Assembly: GCF_002135205.1 (NCBI RefSeq)
Contig: NZ_NEFZ01000003.1
Coordinates: 272,905 to 336,904, forward strand
Length of the DNA: 64,000 bases
Reading direction: 5' to 3'
DNA from: Acinetobacter sp. ANC 4204
GTDB taxonomy: Bacteria; Pseudomonadota; Gammaproteobacteria; Pseudomonadales; Moraxellaceae
Positions 28,953-37,088 of the stretch are shown here, in pieces. A program made the translations under genes and the position numbers. Each line of letters opens with the position of its first letter. The stretch's first letter is position 1. The notes below the pieces were generated by a model. It did not search any database. It was not told the DNA's origin and was given only the letters and a program-made list of their open reading frames with translations.

Positions 28953-29648
28953 ACGCCCTAAGACATAAGGGATCACGGTTTCAGTCCGAATAATACGGTT
29001 GCCTAAGCTCATCGCTTGGCAGCCGTTTTTTACCAGTAATTCAACTTCGTAAGGTATAAATCCACCTTCAGGCCCAATCACAATTGTACAAGGATGTTGA
29101 ATTGCACTCGGCATTTTGGCCTCGCTGTAGGGATGTGCAACATAGGCAGGACAATCGGCCGAAATCAGACTTGGCAATTGATCTTCAACAAAAGGCTTAA
29201 AGCGTTTATAAATTTCAATTTTCGGCGCAACCGTATCACCGGCCTGCTCTAACCCCAAAGTCACATATTGATCCAACTGTTGTAAAAATGGGGTTTGCCA
29301 ATAACTTTTATCGACCCGATAGCTGTGCAGCAAAATAATTTTCTCAACCCCTAAAGTCACCGCATCCATAATCAAACGACGTAGAACTTTAGGGCGTGGC
29401 ATCGCCACAATTAACGTGACAGGTAGTTTGGCAGGTACAGACTCTTCATGTAAGGGTTTTATACGTACAGCTGTTTCGGAAACATCAACCACTTGCGTAA
29501 GATAACGCTTTCCGTTTTGTATCCCGACTTTTAAAGTATCGCCGACTTTAAGCTCTAAATGACGATGTAAATGTTCAAGCTGACGCTTGGCACTAATGGA
29601 CCAGAGTTCAGATTCAGTTTGGCGCGGGTCTAAGAGAACGATATTCAT
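28938..29648 (-). CDS. rsmE: 16S rRNA (uracil-1498-N3)-methyltransferase
   Basis: A 236-residue SPOUT-class methyltransferase, normal for RsmE. It has an N-terminal PUA-like RNA-binding domain and a C-terminal knotted domain with VIGPEGGFIPYEVELL and SLGNRIIRTETV, which bind SAM. It methylates U1498 of 16S rRNA in assembled 30S subunits. The ATG at 29648 (MNIVLLD) is chosen because the family begins there. A frame extending upstream to 29756 runs through a hairpin repeat and is not credible. The stop region overlaps the end of the MscS gene by 15 bases. Confidence 0.93.
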   Translation of the reverse strand: MNIVLLDPRQTESELWSISAKRQLEHLHRHLELKVGDTLKVGIQNGKRYLTQVVDVSETAVRIKPLHEESVPAKLPVTLIVAMPRPKVLRRLIMDAVTLGVEKIILLHSYRVDKSYWQTPFLQQLDQYVTLGLEQAGDTVAPKIEIYKRFKPFVEDQLPSLISADCPAYVAHPYSEAKMPSAIQHPCTIVIGPEGGFIPYEVELLVKNGCQAMSLGNRIIRTETVIPYVLGRLFGG

Positions 29649-29699
29649 AATAAATAGAAAGAATCCAAACAGTGAAGGCCTAATCAGCACATGCCATCG

Positions 29700-29796
29700 T
29701 GAACGGCGACAAGGATGTCGCCCGCTGTGCTGAGGTACAGGATGTACCTTCAGCACAGCAAAAGATTTTTGCTACTTTTCATCTTTGAAAAGTAGG
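29700..29796. repeat. Three-hairpin intergenic repeat between rsmE and waaA
   Basis: Three consecutive stems: GGCGACA/TGTCGCC (29705-29722), a 16-bp stem starting GCTGTGCTGAGG (29724-29759, one bulged base) and CTACTTTTCA/TGAAAAGTAG (29772-29795). It is noncoding and highly structured. I recall blocks of this kind at many Acinetobacter loci, but cannot check that here. Confidence 0.6.
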
Positions 29797-29862
29797 AGCC
29801 ACTTACGCAAAGCCATCCATAAAATCTACAGTATTTATAGTAATGACAAACTCACTCAAATT

Positions 29863-31143
29863 TTATAAATAAGCATCAATCACTTGAATATGCTTTTTCA
29901 AAGAACCCGTATTCAACTGCATAATCTTTTGTGCAGATTGATTCAGTGTATTCGCTTGCTCAATATCCTCTAACAGTGTCATCAACACTGCGGCAGCCTG
30001 TTCAGCATCATCAACAACTTTCACTGCATCGGCTTGTACAAACTCATCAACAATACTTTGGAAATTAAAATAGTTTTTGCCCAAAACTGTTGGCACATTT
30101 AACGCAATCGGCTCTAAAATATTATGCCCACCCCCGGGTTCATTCAGCGAGCCACCGACAAAACAGGTATTCGATAAGGCATACCATAACCACATCTCTC
30201 CCATTGAATCGGCTAAATAGACTTGAGTTTTTGCTTCTATTCTTTGTCCCGTACTTCTGCGAGTGGTGTTTAAATTTAAACTTTGCGTGACATTAAAGAC
30301 CTCATCAAAACGCTCTGGATGACGCGGTACCACAATACACAACAGTTCAGGCTGTGCATCCAAATATGGCTTAAACGCACTTAACAATTTTTGTTCTTCA
30401 GGTGCATGAGTACTGGCCATAGTGATGATCTTACGTCCAGCCAATGACCATTCTTGCCTGAGCTGAGCCGCCTGTTTAACAAATGATTCAGGCGCATGAA
30501 TATCAAACTTAATACTCCCCACCACCTGCGTCTTTGACTGAACTGCACCGAGCCGGATAAAGCGCTCCGCAGTTGCACGATCTTGTGCCAAGAGCTGATC
30601 TAGTCCGTGTAACATTGGTTGCGTCAGGCTAGATACTTTGGCATAGCCTTTGGCTGATTTTTCAGAAAGACGAGCATTCATCAAAATACATGGCACCTGA
30701 CTCTGCCCCGCTTGGGCAATTAAATTTGGCCACAGTTCCGTCTCCACCAAAGCCAAGAGTTTAGGCTGATACAATGCAAAGAACTGACGAACTAAGGGCT
30801 TTTGATCTGCAGGTAAATATACCGCTTGGAACAGGTCTAAATAAGGTGCTTTTAAAAAGAGTGATTTAGCCCGTGCCTGACCCGTTTTGGTGGTATTGGT
30901 CACCAAGACTGGATGACCCGCTTTTAAGTAATGCTCGATGAGAGGCTGCGCTGCATTGGTTTCACCCACCGACACCACATGGAACCAAATCGCTTGGCGA
31001 TTTTTAACGGGTTGAAACGGCCCGAAACGTTCGAGACATTCTTGGTGAAATTGTTCTGTACTCTCTGCACGTTTTTTTATTTTAGACTTATACAGCGGTT
31101 TGATCAGCGCAAGTGCTGCGTTATACCAAAAAGGAGTAGCCAA
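29863..31143 (-). CDS. waaA: 3-deoxy-D-manno-octulosonic acid transferase
   Basis: A 426-residue GT30-family glycosyltransferase that adds Kdo residues from CMP-Kdo to lipid A precursor on the cytoplasmic face of the inner membrane. It shows an N-terminal hydrophobic anchor, IWFHVVSVGETNAAQPLIEH with the essential Glu near residue 62, and the C-terminal donor-site region VGGSLNEPGGGHNILEPIAL. The gene is upstream of rsmE on the same strand, separated by the three-hairpin repeat. The start follows a short upstream sequence with weak ribosome site. Confidence 0.93.
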   Translation of the reverse strand: MATPFWYNAALALIKPLYKSKIKKRAESTEQFHQECLERFGPFQPVKNRQAIWFHVVSVGETNAAQPLIEHYLKAGHPVLVTNTTKTGQARAKSLFLKAPYLDLFQAVYLPADQKPLVRQFFALYQPKLLALVETELWPNLIAQAGQSQVPCILMNARLSEKSAKGYAKVSSLTQPMLHGLDQLLAQDRATAERFIRLGAVQSKTQVVGSIKFDIHAPESFVKQAAQLRQEWSLAGRKIITMASTHAPEEQKLLSAFKPYLDAQPELLCIVVPRHPERFDEVFNVTQSLNLNTTRRSTGQRIEAKTQVYLADSMGEMWLWYALSNTCFVGGSLNEPGGGHNILEPIALNVPTVLGKNYFNFQSIVDEFVQADAVKVVDDAEQAAAVLMTLLEDIEQANTLNQSAQKIMQLNTGSLKKHIQVIDAYL

Positions 31144-31170
31144 ATACGTGCTCCAAAAATCAATGCAAAA

Positions 31171-31212
31171 ATAAAACAGCGCAACTCATGCCATGAAATG
31201 AATTGCGCTGTT
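31171..31212 (-). terminator. Terminator of the arsR-OYE operon
   Basis: AACAGCGCAA (31175-31184) with TTGCGCTGTT (31203-31212), an 18-base loop that can also pair internally, and TTTTATTTTT on the minus strand. Confidence 0.75.
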
Positions 31213-31242
31213 ATCTTGTCGCGAATTTAACGGAAAAGCAAT

Positions 31243-32322
31243 TTAAACCGCAGCAGTTTCCATTTCAGCTAAAGTCGGATAGTCCACATAGCCTGCCGCG
31301 ACATCCGTTCCAATCATATTTTCCAGTTTCAGTTCATTCAGTGGCGCATCTTGCAGTAGACGCTCATACAGGTCTGGATTGGCAATATAGTCTTTACCCC
31401 AAGACACTGCATCCGCTTGACCCGATGCCAACAGATCAACCGCATCTTCACGGCTTAAACGCATATTGGCAATCAATGGTACACCACCCGAACGTTGTTT
31501 GAGGTACGTACTGATACTGTCATCAGCCAAATATTCACGGGTAAAGAAGAACGCAATCTGACGTTGACCCAGTTGCTCCAGTGCATAACCAAAGGTTTCA
31601 CGTGGATCATCATCACCCATGTCATGCTCATCACCACGTGGAGCGAGATGCACCCCAACACGACCTGCACCCCAGACTTCAATCAATGCATCCACCACTT
31701 CAAGCAACAAACGCGCACGATTTTCTACACTGCCACCATATTGATCTTTACGTAGATTGGTTGAGCTTTGTAAAAACTGATCAATCAAATAACCATTGGC
31801 CGCATGCAGTTCCACACCATCAAAGCCCGCCGCTTTAGCATAAACCGCTGCTTGCTTGTACTGATCAACAATGCTTTGAATTTCAGCAATCTCTAATGCA
31901 CGAGGAACCACATATTCACGTTTTGGACGTAATAAACTGACATAGCCCTTTTGTTGTACGCTACTTGCAGAAACTGGGGTTTCGCCATCCAATAAATCAG
32001 GGTGCGATACACGACCGACATGCCACAACTGCGCCACAATTAAGCCCGCTTTGTCATGTACCGCTTGAGTCACCTGTTTCCAGCCTTCAACTTGCGCTTC
32101 ATTAAATAGCCCCGGTGTATTCAAATAGCCATTGGCTTCTTCCGAAATCACGGTCGCTTCAGAAATAATCAAACCTGCACTTGCACGCTGTGCATAATAC
32201 TCTGCCATCATAGCTGTGGGCACACGGTCTGCTGTTGCACGACTACGCGTTAATGGAGCCATAATGACGCGGTTTTTTAAGTGTAAATCACCCAAAGTTA
32301 AAGGAGTATTCAGTTCAGCCAT
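31243..32322 (-). CDS. Old yellow enzyme-family alkene reductase
   Basis: A 359-residue FMN-dependent ene-reductase of the NemA/OYE type, reducing activated C=C bonds or nitro groups with NAD(P)H. It shows NRVIMAPLTRSRA at residues 17-29, LWHVGRVSHPD, the substrate-binding HAAN pair (ELHAANGYLIDQFLQ) and the C-terminal FMN region. I start it at the ATG at 32322, which has GAGGCG upstream; the frame further up starts only with TTG. It is 27 bases downstream of an ArsR-type regulator and surely in one operon. In E. coli the analogous nemRA operon detoxifies electrophiles, so a similar role is inferred. Confidence 0.9.
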   Translation of the reverse strand: MAELNTPLTLGDLHLKNRVIMAPLTRSRATADRVPTAMMAEYYAQRASAGLIISEATVISEEANGYLNTPGLFNEAQVEGWKQVTQAVHDKAGLIVAQLWHVGRVSHPDLLDGETPVSASSVQQKGYVSLLRPKREYVVPRALEIAEIQSIVDQYKQAAVYAKAAGFDGVELHAANGYLIDQFLQSSTNLRKDQYGGSVENRARLLLEVVDALIEVWGAGRVGVHLAPRGDEHDMGDDDPRETFGYALEQLGQRQIAFFFTREYLADDSISTYLKQRSGGVPLIANMRLSREDAVDLLASGQADAVSWGKDYIANPDLYERLLQDAPLNELKLENMIGTDVAAGYVDYPTLAEMETAAV

Positions 32323-32349
32323 AGTCGCCTCGATCGCCACTTTTTTCAA

Positions 32350-32649
32350 TTAAAGTGAACGTTGCAAATGTTCGATATATTGCTGAATCAACGCTTCATT
32401 GCGCGAAAAATATGACCACTGTCCATTTTTCTCGACTTGAATTAAACCGGCCTGCTGTAACACAGATAAATGGTTCGACATCGTCGATTGCGACACATTG
32501 CCCAACCGCTCGATATGACCTGCACATACGCCCCGTTTAAAGTCACCACATTCGTCGCTCGATAAAAATTGTTCAGGCTTTTTTAACCATTCCAAAATTT
32601 GACGACGCGTCGGATTAGCCAAGGCTTTAAAAATTAAATCTATATCCAT
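32350..32649 (-). CDS. ArsR-family regulator with two cysteines, linked to OYE
   Basis: A 99-residue winged-helix repressor. FKALANPTRRQILEWL at residues 7-22 and the recognition helix region VSQSTMSNHLSVLQQAGLI are classical ArsR/SmtB. The usual metal-site CxC is absent. Instead there are Cys34 and Cys42 in a segment inserted before the HTH (DECGDFKRGVCAGH). Combined with the ene-reductase gene directly downstream, it may sense electrophiles or quinones by thiol modification (inference). ATG 32649 is chosen over a TTG nine codons upstream. A 48-bp dyad covers its promoter. Confidence 0.85.
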   Translation of the reverse strand: MDIDLIFKALANPTRRQILEWLKKPEQFLSSDECGDFKRGVCAGHIERLGNVSQSTMSNHLSVLQQAGLIQVEKNGQWSYFSRNEALIQQYIEHLQRSL

Positions 32650-32700
32650 ACTCAAGACACGTTTAATGGGCAGCAAAGCGTGATTCAGTTTCTTTCATCT

Positions 32701-32753
32701 AATATATCGTATTTTTTCGATTTTAATATCGAATTTTTTAGATATATTGTAAA
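32701..32753 (-). promoter_or_regulatory. Promoter and dyad operator of the arsR-OYE operon
   Basis: On the minus strand TTTACA (32753-32748), 17 bases, GATATT. Overlapping it is a 48-bp dyad with one centre: outer arms AATATATC/GATATATT (32701-32708, 32741-32748) and inner arms TTCGAT/ATCGAA (32716-32721, 32728-32733). This suits an autoregulating ArsR dimer. Confidence 0.6.
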
Positions 32754-32790
32754 ATAACTTTTAACGCTTTGCTTTCATTCATTATTTAAA

Positions 32791-33886
32791 TTACAAACCT
32801 TGTTTTAAGCTGGCTTCAATAAACTTATCAAGGTCACCATCTAGTACTGCACCTGTATTAGAATTTTCAACACCAGTACGTAAGTCTTTAATACGTGAGT
32901 CATCCAAAACATAAGAACGAATCTGACTGCCCCAACCGATATCTGACTTCGAGTCTTCAAGTGCTTGAGCCGCTTCGTTACGTTTGCTCATTTCCAACTC
33001 ATACAACTTCGCACGTAACTGTTTCCATGCATGATCACGGTTGGCATGTTGTGAACGTTGGTTCTGACATGCCACCACAATCCCTGTCGGTGCGTGGGTT
33101 AAACGTACCGCAGAGTCTGTTTTGTTAATGTGCTGACCACCAGCACCTGAAGCGCGGTAAGTATCTGTACGCACGTCAGATGGGTTGATATCAATTTCAA
33201 TATTGTCATCAACTTCTGGCGACACAAACACAGCAGAGAACGAGGTATGACGGCGGTTACCTGAGTCAAATGGCGATTTTCGAACTAAACGATGCACGCC
33301 CGATTCAGTACGCAACCAACCATAAGCATATTCACCTTCCACACGAATCGTTGCTGACTTAATCCCGGCGACATCACCGTCTGACTCTTCCATCAATTCA
33401 GCTTTAAAACCATGACGTTCAATCCAGCGCATGTACATACGCAGTAACATTGAAGCCCAGTCTTGCGCTTCTGTACCCCCTGAACCTGCTTGAATTTCCA
33501 CATAACATGGGTTCGGGTCCATTGGGTTGCTGAACATACGGCGGAATTCAAGCTTCGCTAATTCTTCTTCTGCAGAATTCAATTCAGCCTGAACATCAGC
33601 CAGCAGACTCTCATCATCGGCCTCGACTGCCAAATCGAGCATCGCTTCTGCGTCTTCAAGCTGTGTTGCCAAACCATCTAACACGTTTAAGACGTTTTCA
33701 AGTTCGCCTTTTTCTTTGGCCATCGCTTGCGCACGGCTTTGATCATTCCAAATCGCTGGATCTTCTAATTCACGGAGAACCTCTTCTAAACGCTCTTTTT
33801 TCAGATCGTAGTCAAAGATACCCCCGTAATGTGAGACCACGGTCGTTTAAGTCTTTTAATTGGTTTAGATACGGATTAATTTCCAC
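32791..33886 (-). CDS. prfB: Peptide chain release factor 2, with programmed +1 frameshift
   Basis: RF2 recognises UGA and UAA stop codons and triggers peptide release. The main frame (32791-33811 region) contains the GGQ motif in [19 protein letters not shown]. The start lies in another frame: a GTG at 33886 begins a leader of 24 codons ([16 protein letters not shown]...) ending in CTT TGA C. At that point the ribosome shifts +1 into the main frame, giving about 365 residues. This is the known autoregulation of RF2: low RF2 lets the shift happen. The whole signal including a GGGGG stretch three bases before CTT is present. Confidence 0.95.
33811..33826 (-). promoter_or_regulatory. prfB recoding site (+1 frameshift)
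   Basis: On the minus strand CGGGGGTATCTTTGAC: an internal Shine-Dalgarno-like GGGGG, TAT, the slippery CTT and the in-frame UGA followed by C. Apart from the first base it equals the E. coli site. Confidence 0.93.
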
Positions 33887-34364
33887 GTGAATTACTCTCA
33901 ATCAATATAAAGCGAAAAAATAGTCGCTGATTATAGCACACTCAGTGGCTGTGATTATTCATCTCCAACCCGACACAACTGGCTCTTCTTCATAAGATGG
34001 AAAGTTAACCTTCAGTCAAGAAAGTGATTACTTCAATGAGCAAGCAAATCTCTATATGCTTCAGCAACCACATAAAACAAATCTGAGAGCATTTCTCAGC
34101 AGACAAATGGGCTAAACATTTTGACCTAAAATTGTATAAAATATGGACAAAAATTATGAGATCCACAGAATCTACACAATTTTAATAAAACAAAACATTA
34201 TAAAAATATAATTTATTATCAATTATTTAAATATGAAAAATTACATGATGTAACCATGGATACAGAGCATTAACTTTCCATTGGTTGACGCTTTTTTATT
34301 TTGACCTAGACTGAAGTTGTAACAAAAAATTTAAATATCGGTCCACTTTCGAGGGGTACATTCC
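33887..34364. other. Intergenic region, prfB / second porin
   Basis: 478 very AT-rich bases between divergent genes. The right end has the porin promoter and the left end the prfB leader. The part at 34100-34260 is AT-rich without recognisable structure. No ORF is seen. Confidence 0.5.
34285..34312 (+). promoter_or_regulatory. Promoter of the second porin gene
   Basis: TTGACG, 16-base spacer, TAGACT. It has the same spacing and a similar -10 to the promoter of the porin at 9571. Confidence 0.6.
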
Positions 34365-35141
34365 ATGAAAAAATTAGCAATTGCTTCAGCACTTCTTTCA
34401 GCTTTGGCAATCACAGGTACTGCGCATGCCTACCAAGCAGAAGTCGGTGCTTCTGCTGGCCTAATTGATCCAGACAATGGTAGTTCAAGCGGCTCTTTTG
34501 GTGTGGATGGTACATACTACTTTAACCCCGTACAAACTCGTAATGCGCCACTTGCAGAAGCAGCATTCTTAGATCGTGCCAGTAATGTAAATGCCAAATA
34601 CCAATACGACGAAGTTGGTGATGATGAACGTCAGCAATATGGCATTGGTGCAGAATTCTTCATTCCGAACTCAGACTTCTACCTCGGTGGTAAAGTTGGA
34701 CGTGATGATTATTCTTTTGATAATGGCGGTGACTTTGATACTACAGTTTATAGTGCTGAAGTCGGTTATTTACCTGCTCCAGGTTTATTAATCGCTGCGG
34801 GTCTAAAGGGTTATGATAACGATTATGACGATGGCGTAGACCCAACTTTACGTGCCAAATATGTCACAACACTCAGTAATGGTAAAGACATAAACTTAGA
34901 AGCAGGTGCCGCTTTCGGAGACCTTGATGAATATAACCTTAAAGGCGATTATTTCATCGACAAAACTTTAAGCTTAGGGGCTGACTATTACAGCAATGAT
35001 CTCACTGATACCAATGAATTCGGTATCAATGCTCGTAAATTCTTCACTCCACAAGTCAGCCTTGAAGGCCGTGTTGGTTTTGGTGAAGTCGGCAACAACG
35101 ACTACAACAAATTCGGTGTAGCTGCGAAATACCGCTTCTAA
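34365..35141 (+). CDS. Putative porin, Omp33-36-like paralogue
   Basis: A 258-residue outer membrane beta-barrel. A signal peptide of 22 residues ends TAHA before YQAE. The body is acidic with many DY/ND turns, and the protein ends with KYRF, the C-terminal aromatic signal for BAM. The block PLAEAAFLDRASNV near residues 61-74 is shared with the Omp33-36-type porin at 9571 (PLAEAAFLNQASNV), as are the signal-peptide start and C-terminal KFRF/KYRF. The two are probably paralogues. Substrate unknown. GAGGGG precedes the ATG by about 9 bases and a strong hairpin follows the stop. Confidence 0.85.
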   Translation: MKKLAIASALLSALAITGTAHAYQAEVGASAGLIDPDNGSSSGSFGVDGTYYFNPVQTRNAPLAEAAFLDRASNVNAKYQYDEVGDDERQQYGIGAEFFIPNSDFYLGGKVGRDDYSFDNGGDFDTTVYSAEVGYLPAPGLLIAAGLKGYDNDYDDGVDPTLRAKYVTTLSNGKDINLEAGAAFGDLDEYNLKGDYFIDKTLSLGADYYSNDLTDTNEFGINARKFFTPQVSLEGRVGFGEVGNNDYNKFGVAAKYRF

Positions 35142-35168
35142 AACCATTCAATCAAGGTTTGAAAACAA

Positions 35169-35195
35169 AAGCCCATTCTCGAATGGGCTTTTTTC
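35169..35195 (+). terminator. Terminator of the second porin
   Basis: AAGCCCATTC (35169-35178) with GAATGGGCTT (35181-35190), followed by T4. It ends only a few bases before the IS30-family element. Confidence 0.88.
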
Positions 35196-35199
35196 ATTT

Positions 35200-36248
35200 C
35201 TTAGATTAGCATTTGAAGTGCAACACCATGTTGTTGCCATAATACCTGACTCGGACTTTTAAAGCTGAGTCTTTTTCTTGGGCGATGATTCAAACGTTGA
35301 GTGATTTCTGAGATATATTCATCCGTATAGGCATTTAAATTACTGCCTTTTTTAATGTATTGTCTGATTAAACCATTTGTATTTTCATTCGTGCCTCGTT
35401 GCCAAGCGCTATAAGGATCAGCAAAATACCAGTCTAGTTCTAATTCTTGAGCAACATACTTATGCAGACTGAACTCCTTACCATTATCTGCGGTAATAGT
35501 CTTTAGCTGATCTTTGATTGGCTTAAGAAGGCTGATAGTTGTTTGGCAAATTTCCTCTGCCTTGCGTGAGCTACACTTTTTCAGCCATAAATAACCTGTC
35601 TTCCGATCCACAATAGAGACCAATGATTGCTGATGGTTCTTACCAACAATCGTATCTATTTCCAGATCACCAAAGCGATTCCGCCGCTCAATCTCGATAG
35701 GTCTGTCATGAATACTTTTACGATTACTCAGCTGACCACGGGTTTCAGGAGAGCCGTATTTCCTCTTTCTTTGATTTCTGAAACGTAGGTGATGAAAGAG
35801 TGTACCGCCATTGTTTTTATCCTGTCGTATAAAGCGATAAATTGAATGCAAACTGACTGGAACATGAGAAGCAATCTGTTCAGGACTCCATTGAAGATCA
35901 AGATAAGAGATGACATGTGCCCACATTTCACAAGGGATTCTTTTAGGATTGGAGCAGTGACGTCTTCGAGCTACTTTATTGGCATGTTTAGCGAAATAGC
36001 CATTTCTAGCTCGATTACGTTTGATTTCCCTAGAAATGGTTGAAGGTGAACGATTCAGTCTCCAAGCGATATAACGTTTAGAAAAACCTTCACGTAACAA
36101 TGTATAAATCTGATATCGTTCTTCTTGGGTAAGATGAGTATAGTTCATGATGCAACTTTGACTTTGGTCGGTCGGAAGCAAAATGCTAGCTCATCTTGCT
36201 TCTTTCCAATAATTTAATCTCTGTTGCACTTCATTTGAGAATCTAAGA
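35200..36248 (-). mobile_element. IS30-family insertion sequence, about 1.05 kb, apparently intact
   Basis: Terminal inverted repeats: CTTAGATT at the left end (35200) and AATCTAAG at the right (to 36248). Arms also match further in (GAAGTGCAAC left, GTTGCACTTC right), about 18 of 25 positions. It contains one complete transposase gene whose stop codon lies inside the left repeat. I cannot define a target duplication, so the ends are approximate by a few bases. It lies between the terminators of the second porin and the HIT gene, a harmless site. Confidence 0.8.
35201..36148 (-). CDS. IS30-family transposase
   Basis: A 315-residue transposase. The N-terminal helix-turn-helix of IS30 type (HLTQEERYQIYTLL, then RLNRSPSTISREIKRN) binds the ends. 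The DDE catalytic core shows Asp in DLEIDTIVG, Asp in TADNGKEF and Glu in RGTNENTNGLIRQY. The frame is complete, so the element may be active. The ATG at 36148 fits the family N terminus (MNYTHLTQEER); a TTG 11 codons upstream is in frame. ISAba125-type elements of Acinetobacter belong to this family, but I cannot state identity. Confidence 0.92.
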   Translation of the reverse strand: MNYTHLTQEERYQIYTLLREGFSKRYIAWRLNRSPSTISREIKRNRARNGYFAKHANKVARRRHCSNPKRIPCEMWAHVISYLDLQWSPEQIASHVPVSLHSIYRFIRQDKNNGGTLFHHLRFRNQRKRKYGSPETRGQLSNRKSIHDRPIEIERRNRFGDLEIDTIVGKNHQQSLVSIVDRKTGYLWLKKCSSRKAEEICQTTISLLKPIKDQLKTITADNGKEFSLHKYVAQELELDWYFADPYSAWQRGTNENTNGLIRQYIKKGSNLNAYTDEYISEITQRLNHRPRKRLSFKSPSQVLWQQHGVALQMLI

Positions 36249-36253
36249 TATCA

Positions 36254-36281
36254 AAAAAGGAGCCGAAGCTCCTTGATTTGA
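36254..36281 (-). terminator. Terminator of the HIT gene
   Basis: AAGGAGC (36258-36264) with GCTCCTT (36269-36275) and T6 on the minus strand, six bases from the edge of the IS30 element. Confidence 0.85.
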
Positions 36282-36290
36282 TCTGAAAAA

Positions 36291-36704
36291 TTACAAAGCG
36301 GCTCGAATTTTTTCTGCTTGCGCTTTGATTTTTTCTTGATCACCCATTTGTAGGGCGTGTTTACCGAGCTCATGCACAGAACTTGGGATAAGGTGGAAGT
36401 GTACATGCGGAACGGTTTGTCCAGCCGCAGGGCCAGATAATTGCATAAGAACAATACCTTTTGCATCTAAACCAACTTCTATGGCTTTTGCAACTTTTTG
36501 CACAACTTGAATGGTGTAGGCTGCGGCATCGGCAGGCAGATCAAGCAGTGTCACAGCAGGTGTTTTGGGGATCACTAAGGTGTGACCATCTGCTTGAGGC
36601 ATAATATCCATAAAAGCAAGAACTTGGTCATCTTCATATACTTTAATGGCTGGAAGTTCACCACGTAAAATTCGTGCAAAAATGTTTTGCTCATCGTAAG
36701 CCAT
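36291..36704 (-). CDS. HIT-family nucleotide hydrolase/transferase
   Basis: A 137-residue histidine-triad protein. The HIT motif is HVHFH followed by LIP, near residues 101-105, and the N-terminal half (NIFARILRGELPAIKVYEDD) is of the HinT/Fhit-like branch. Such enzymes hydrolyse AMP-linked small molecules such as adenosine phosphoramidates. Full length for the family. No specific partner is visible; the YARHG protein upstream has its own start signal and a 31-base gap, so they may share a transcript. Confidence 0.9.
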   Translation of the reverse strand: MAYDEQNIFARILRGELPAIKVYEDDQVLAFMDIMPQADGHTLVIPKTPAVTLLDLPADAAAYTIQVVQKVAKAIEVGLDAKGIVLMQLSGPAAGQTVPHVHFHLIPSSVHELGKHALQMGDQEKIKAQAEKIRAAL

Positions 36705-36735
36705 GTCTATTCCTTAAATTTTACTTAAACTGAAT

Positions 36736-37005
36736 TTACTTACAGTTTAATTCTTTTTGACGCTCTTTGATGGCATCAAGGCGTTGTTGCTCTTTTTCAG
36801 AGAACTTTGGTTTGGTAGTGTAGCAATTGTCATTGCCAAATTTTGCTTTCGCCTCAGGATCTTTAAAGCAGAATCCTTTAGATGCATAAATGACATCATG
36901 ATCATCTTTTAATTTTTGACACTCTTGCTCAGGCGATGCTGCAAAACTTTGCGCCCCGATGAATGTTGCAAGACTGGCAAAAACCGCTACAGTCAACTTT
37001 TTCAT
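36736..37005 (-). CDS. Small secreted YARHG-domain protein
   Basis: An 89-residue periplasmic protein with signal peptide of about 22 residues (MKKLTVAVFASLATFIGAQSFA). The mature part holds a YARHG-type motif (VIYASKGFCFKDPEAKAKFG, then SEKEQQRLDAI). Four cysteines (C28-type, in FCFKD, NCYT and the penultimate residue) probably form two disulfides. YARHG domains are of unknown function and are often found in extracytoplasmic proteins, possibly acting on the cell wall. The ATG at 37005 has GAGGAA upstream, and is preferred to a frame starting 24 bases earlier. Confidence 0.8.
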   Translation of the reverse strand: MKKLTVAVFASLATFIGAQSFAASPEQECQKLKDDHDVIYASKGFCFKDPEAKAKFGNDNCYTTKPKFSEKEQQRLDAIKERQKELNCK

Positions 37006-37088
37006 GAGAATTTCCTCAGTTTGTAACATTGTATGTAGTCACATTACTACTTTATAAGGGTTGGTTTTGTTTATTCAATGGTGAGTTC

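Noticed and set aside
29649..29756. N-terminal extension of rsmE by 36 residues
   Set aside because: It runs through the intergenic hairpin repeat, adds low-complexity basic residues, and RsmE proteins begin at the ATG at 29648.
35196..36255. Target-site duplication for the IS30 element
   Set aside because: The bases on either side (CATTT and ATATC, and shifted variants) do not form a convincing 2-3 bp duplication, so none is claimed.
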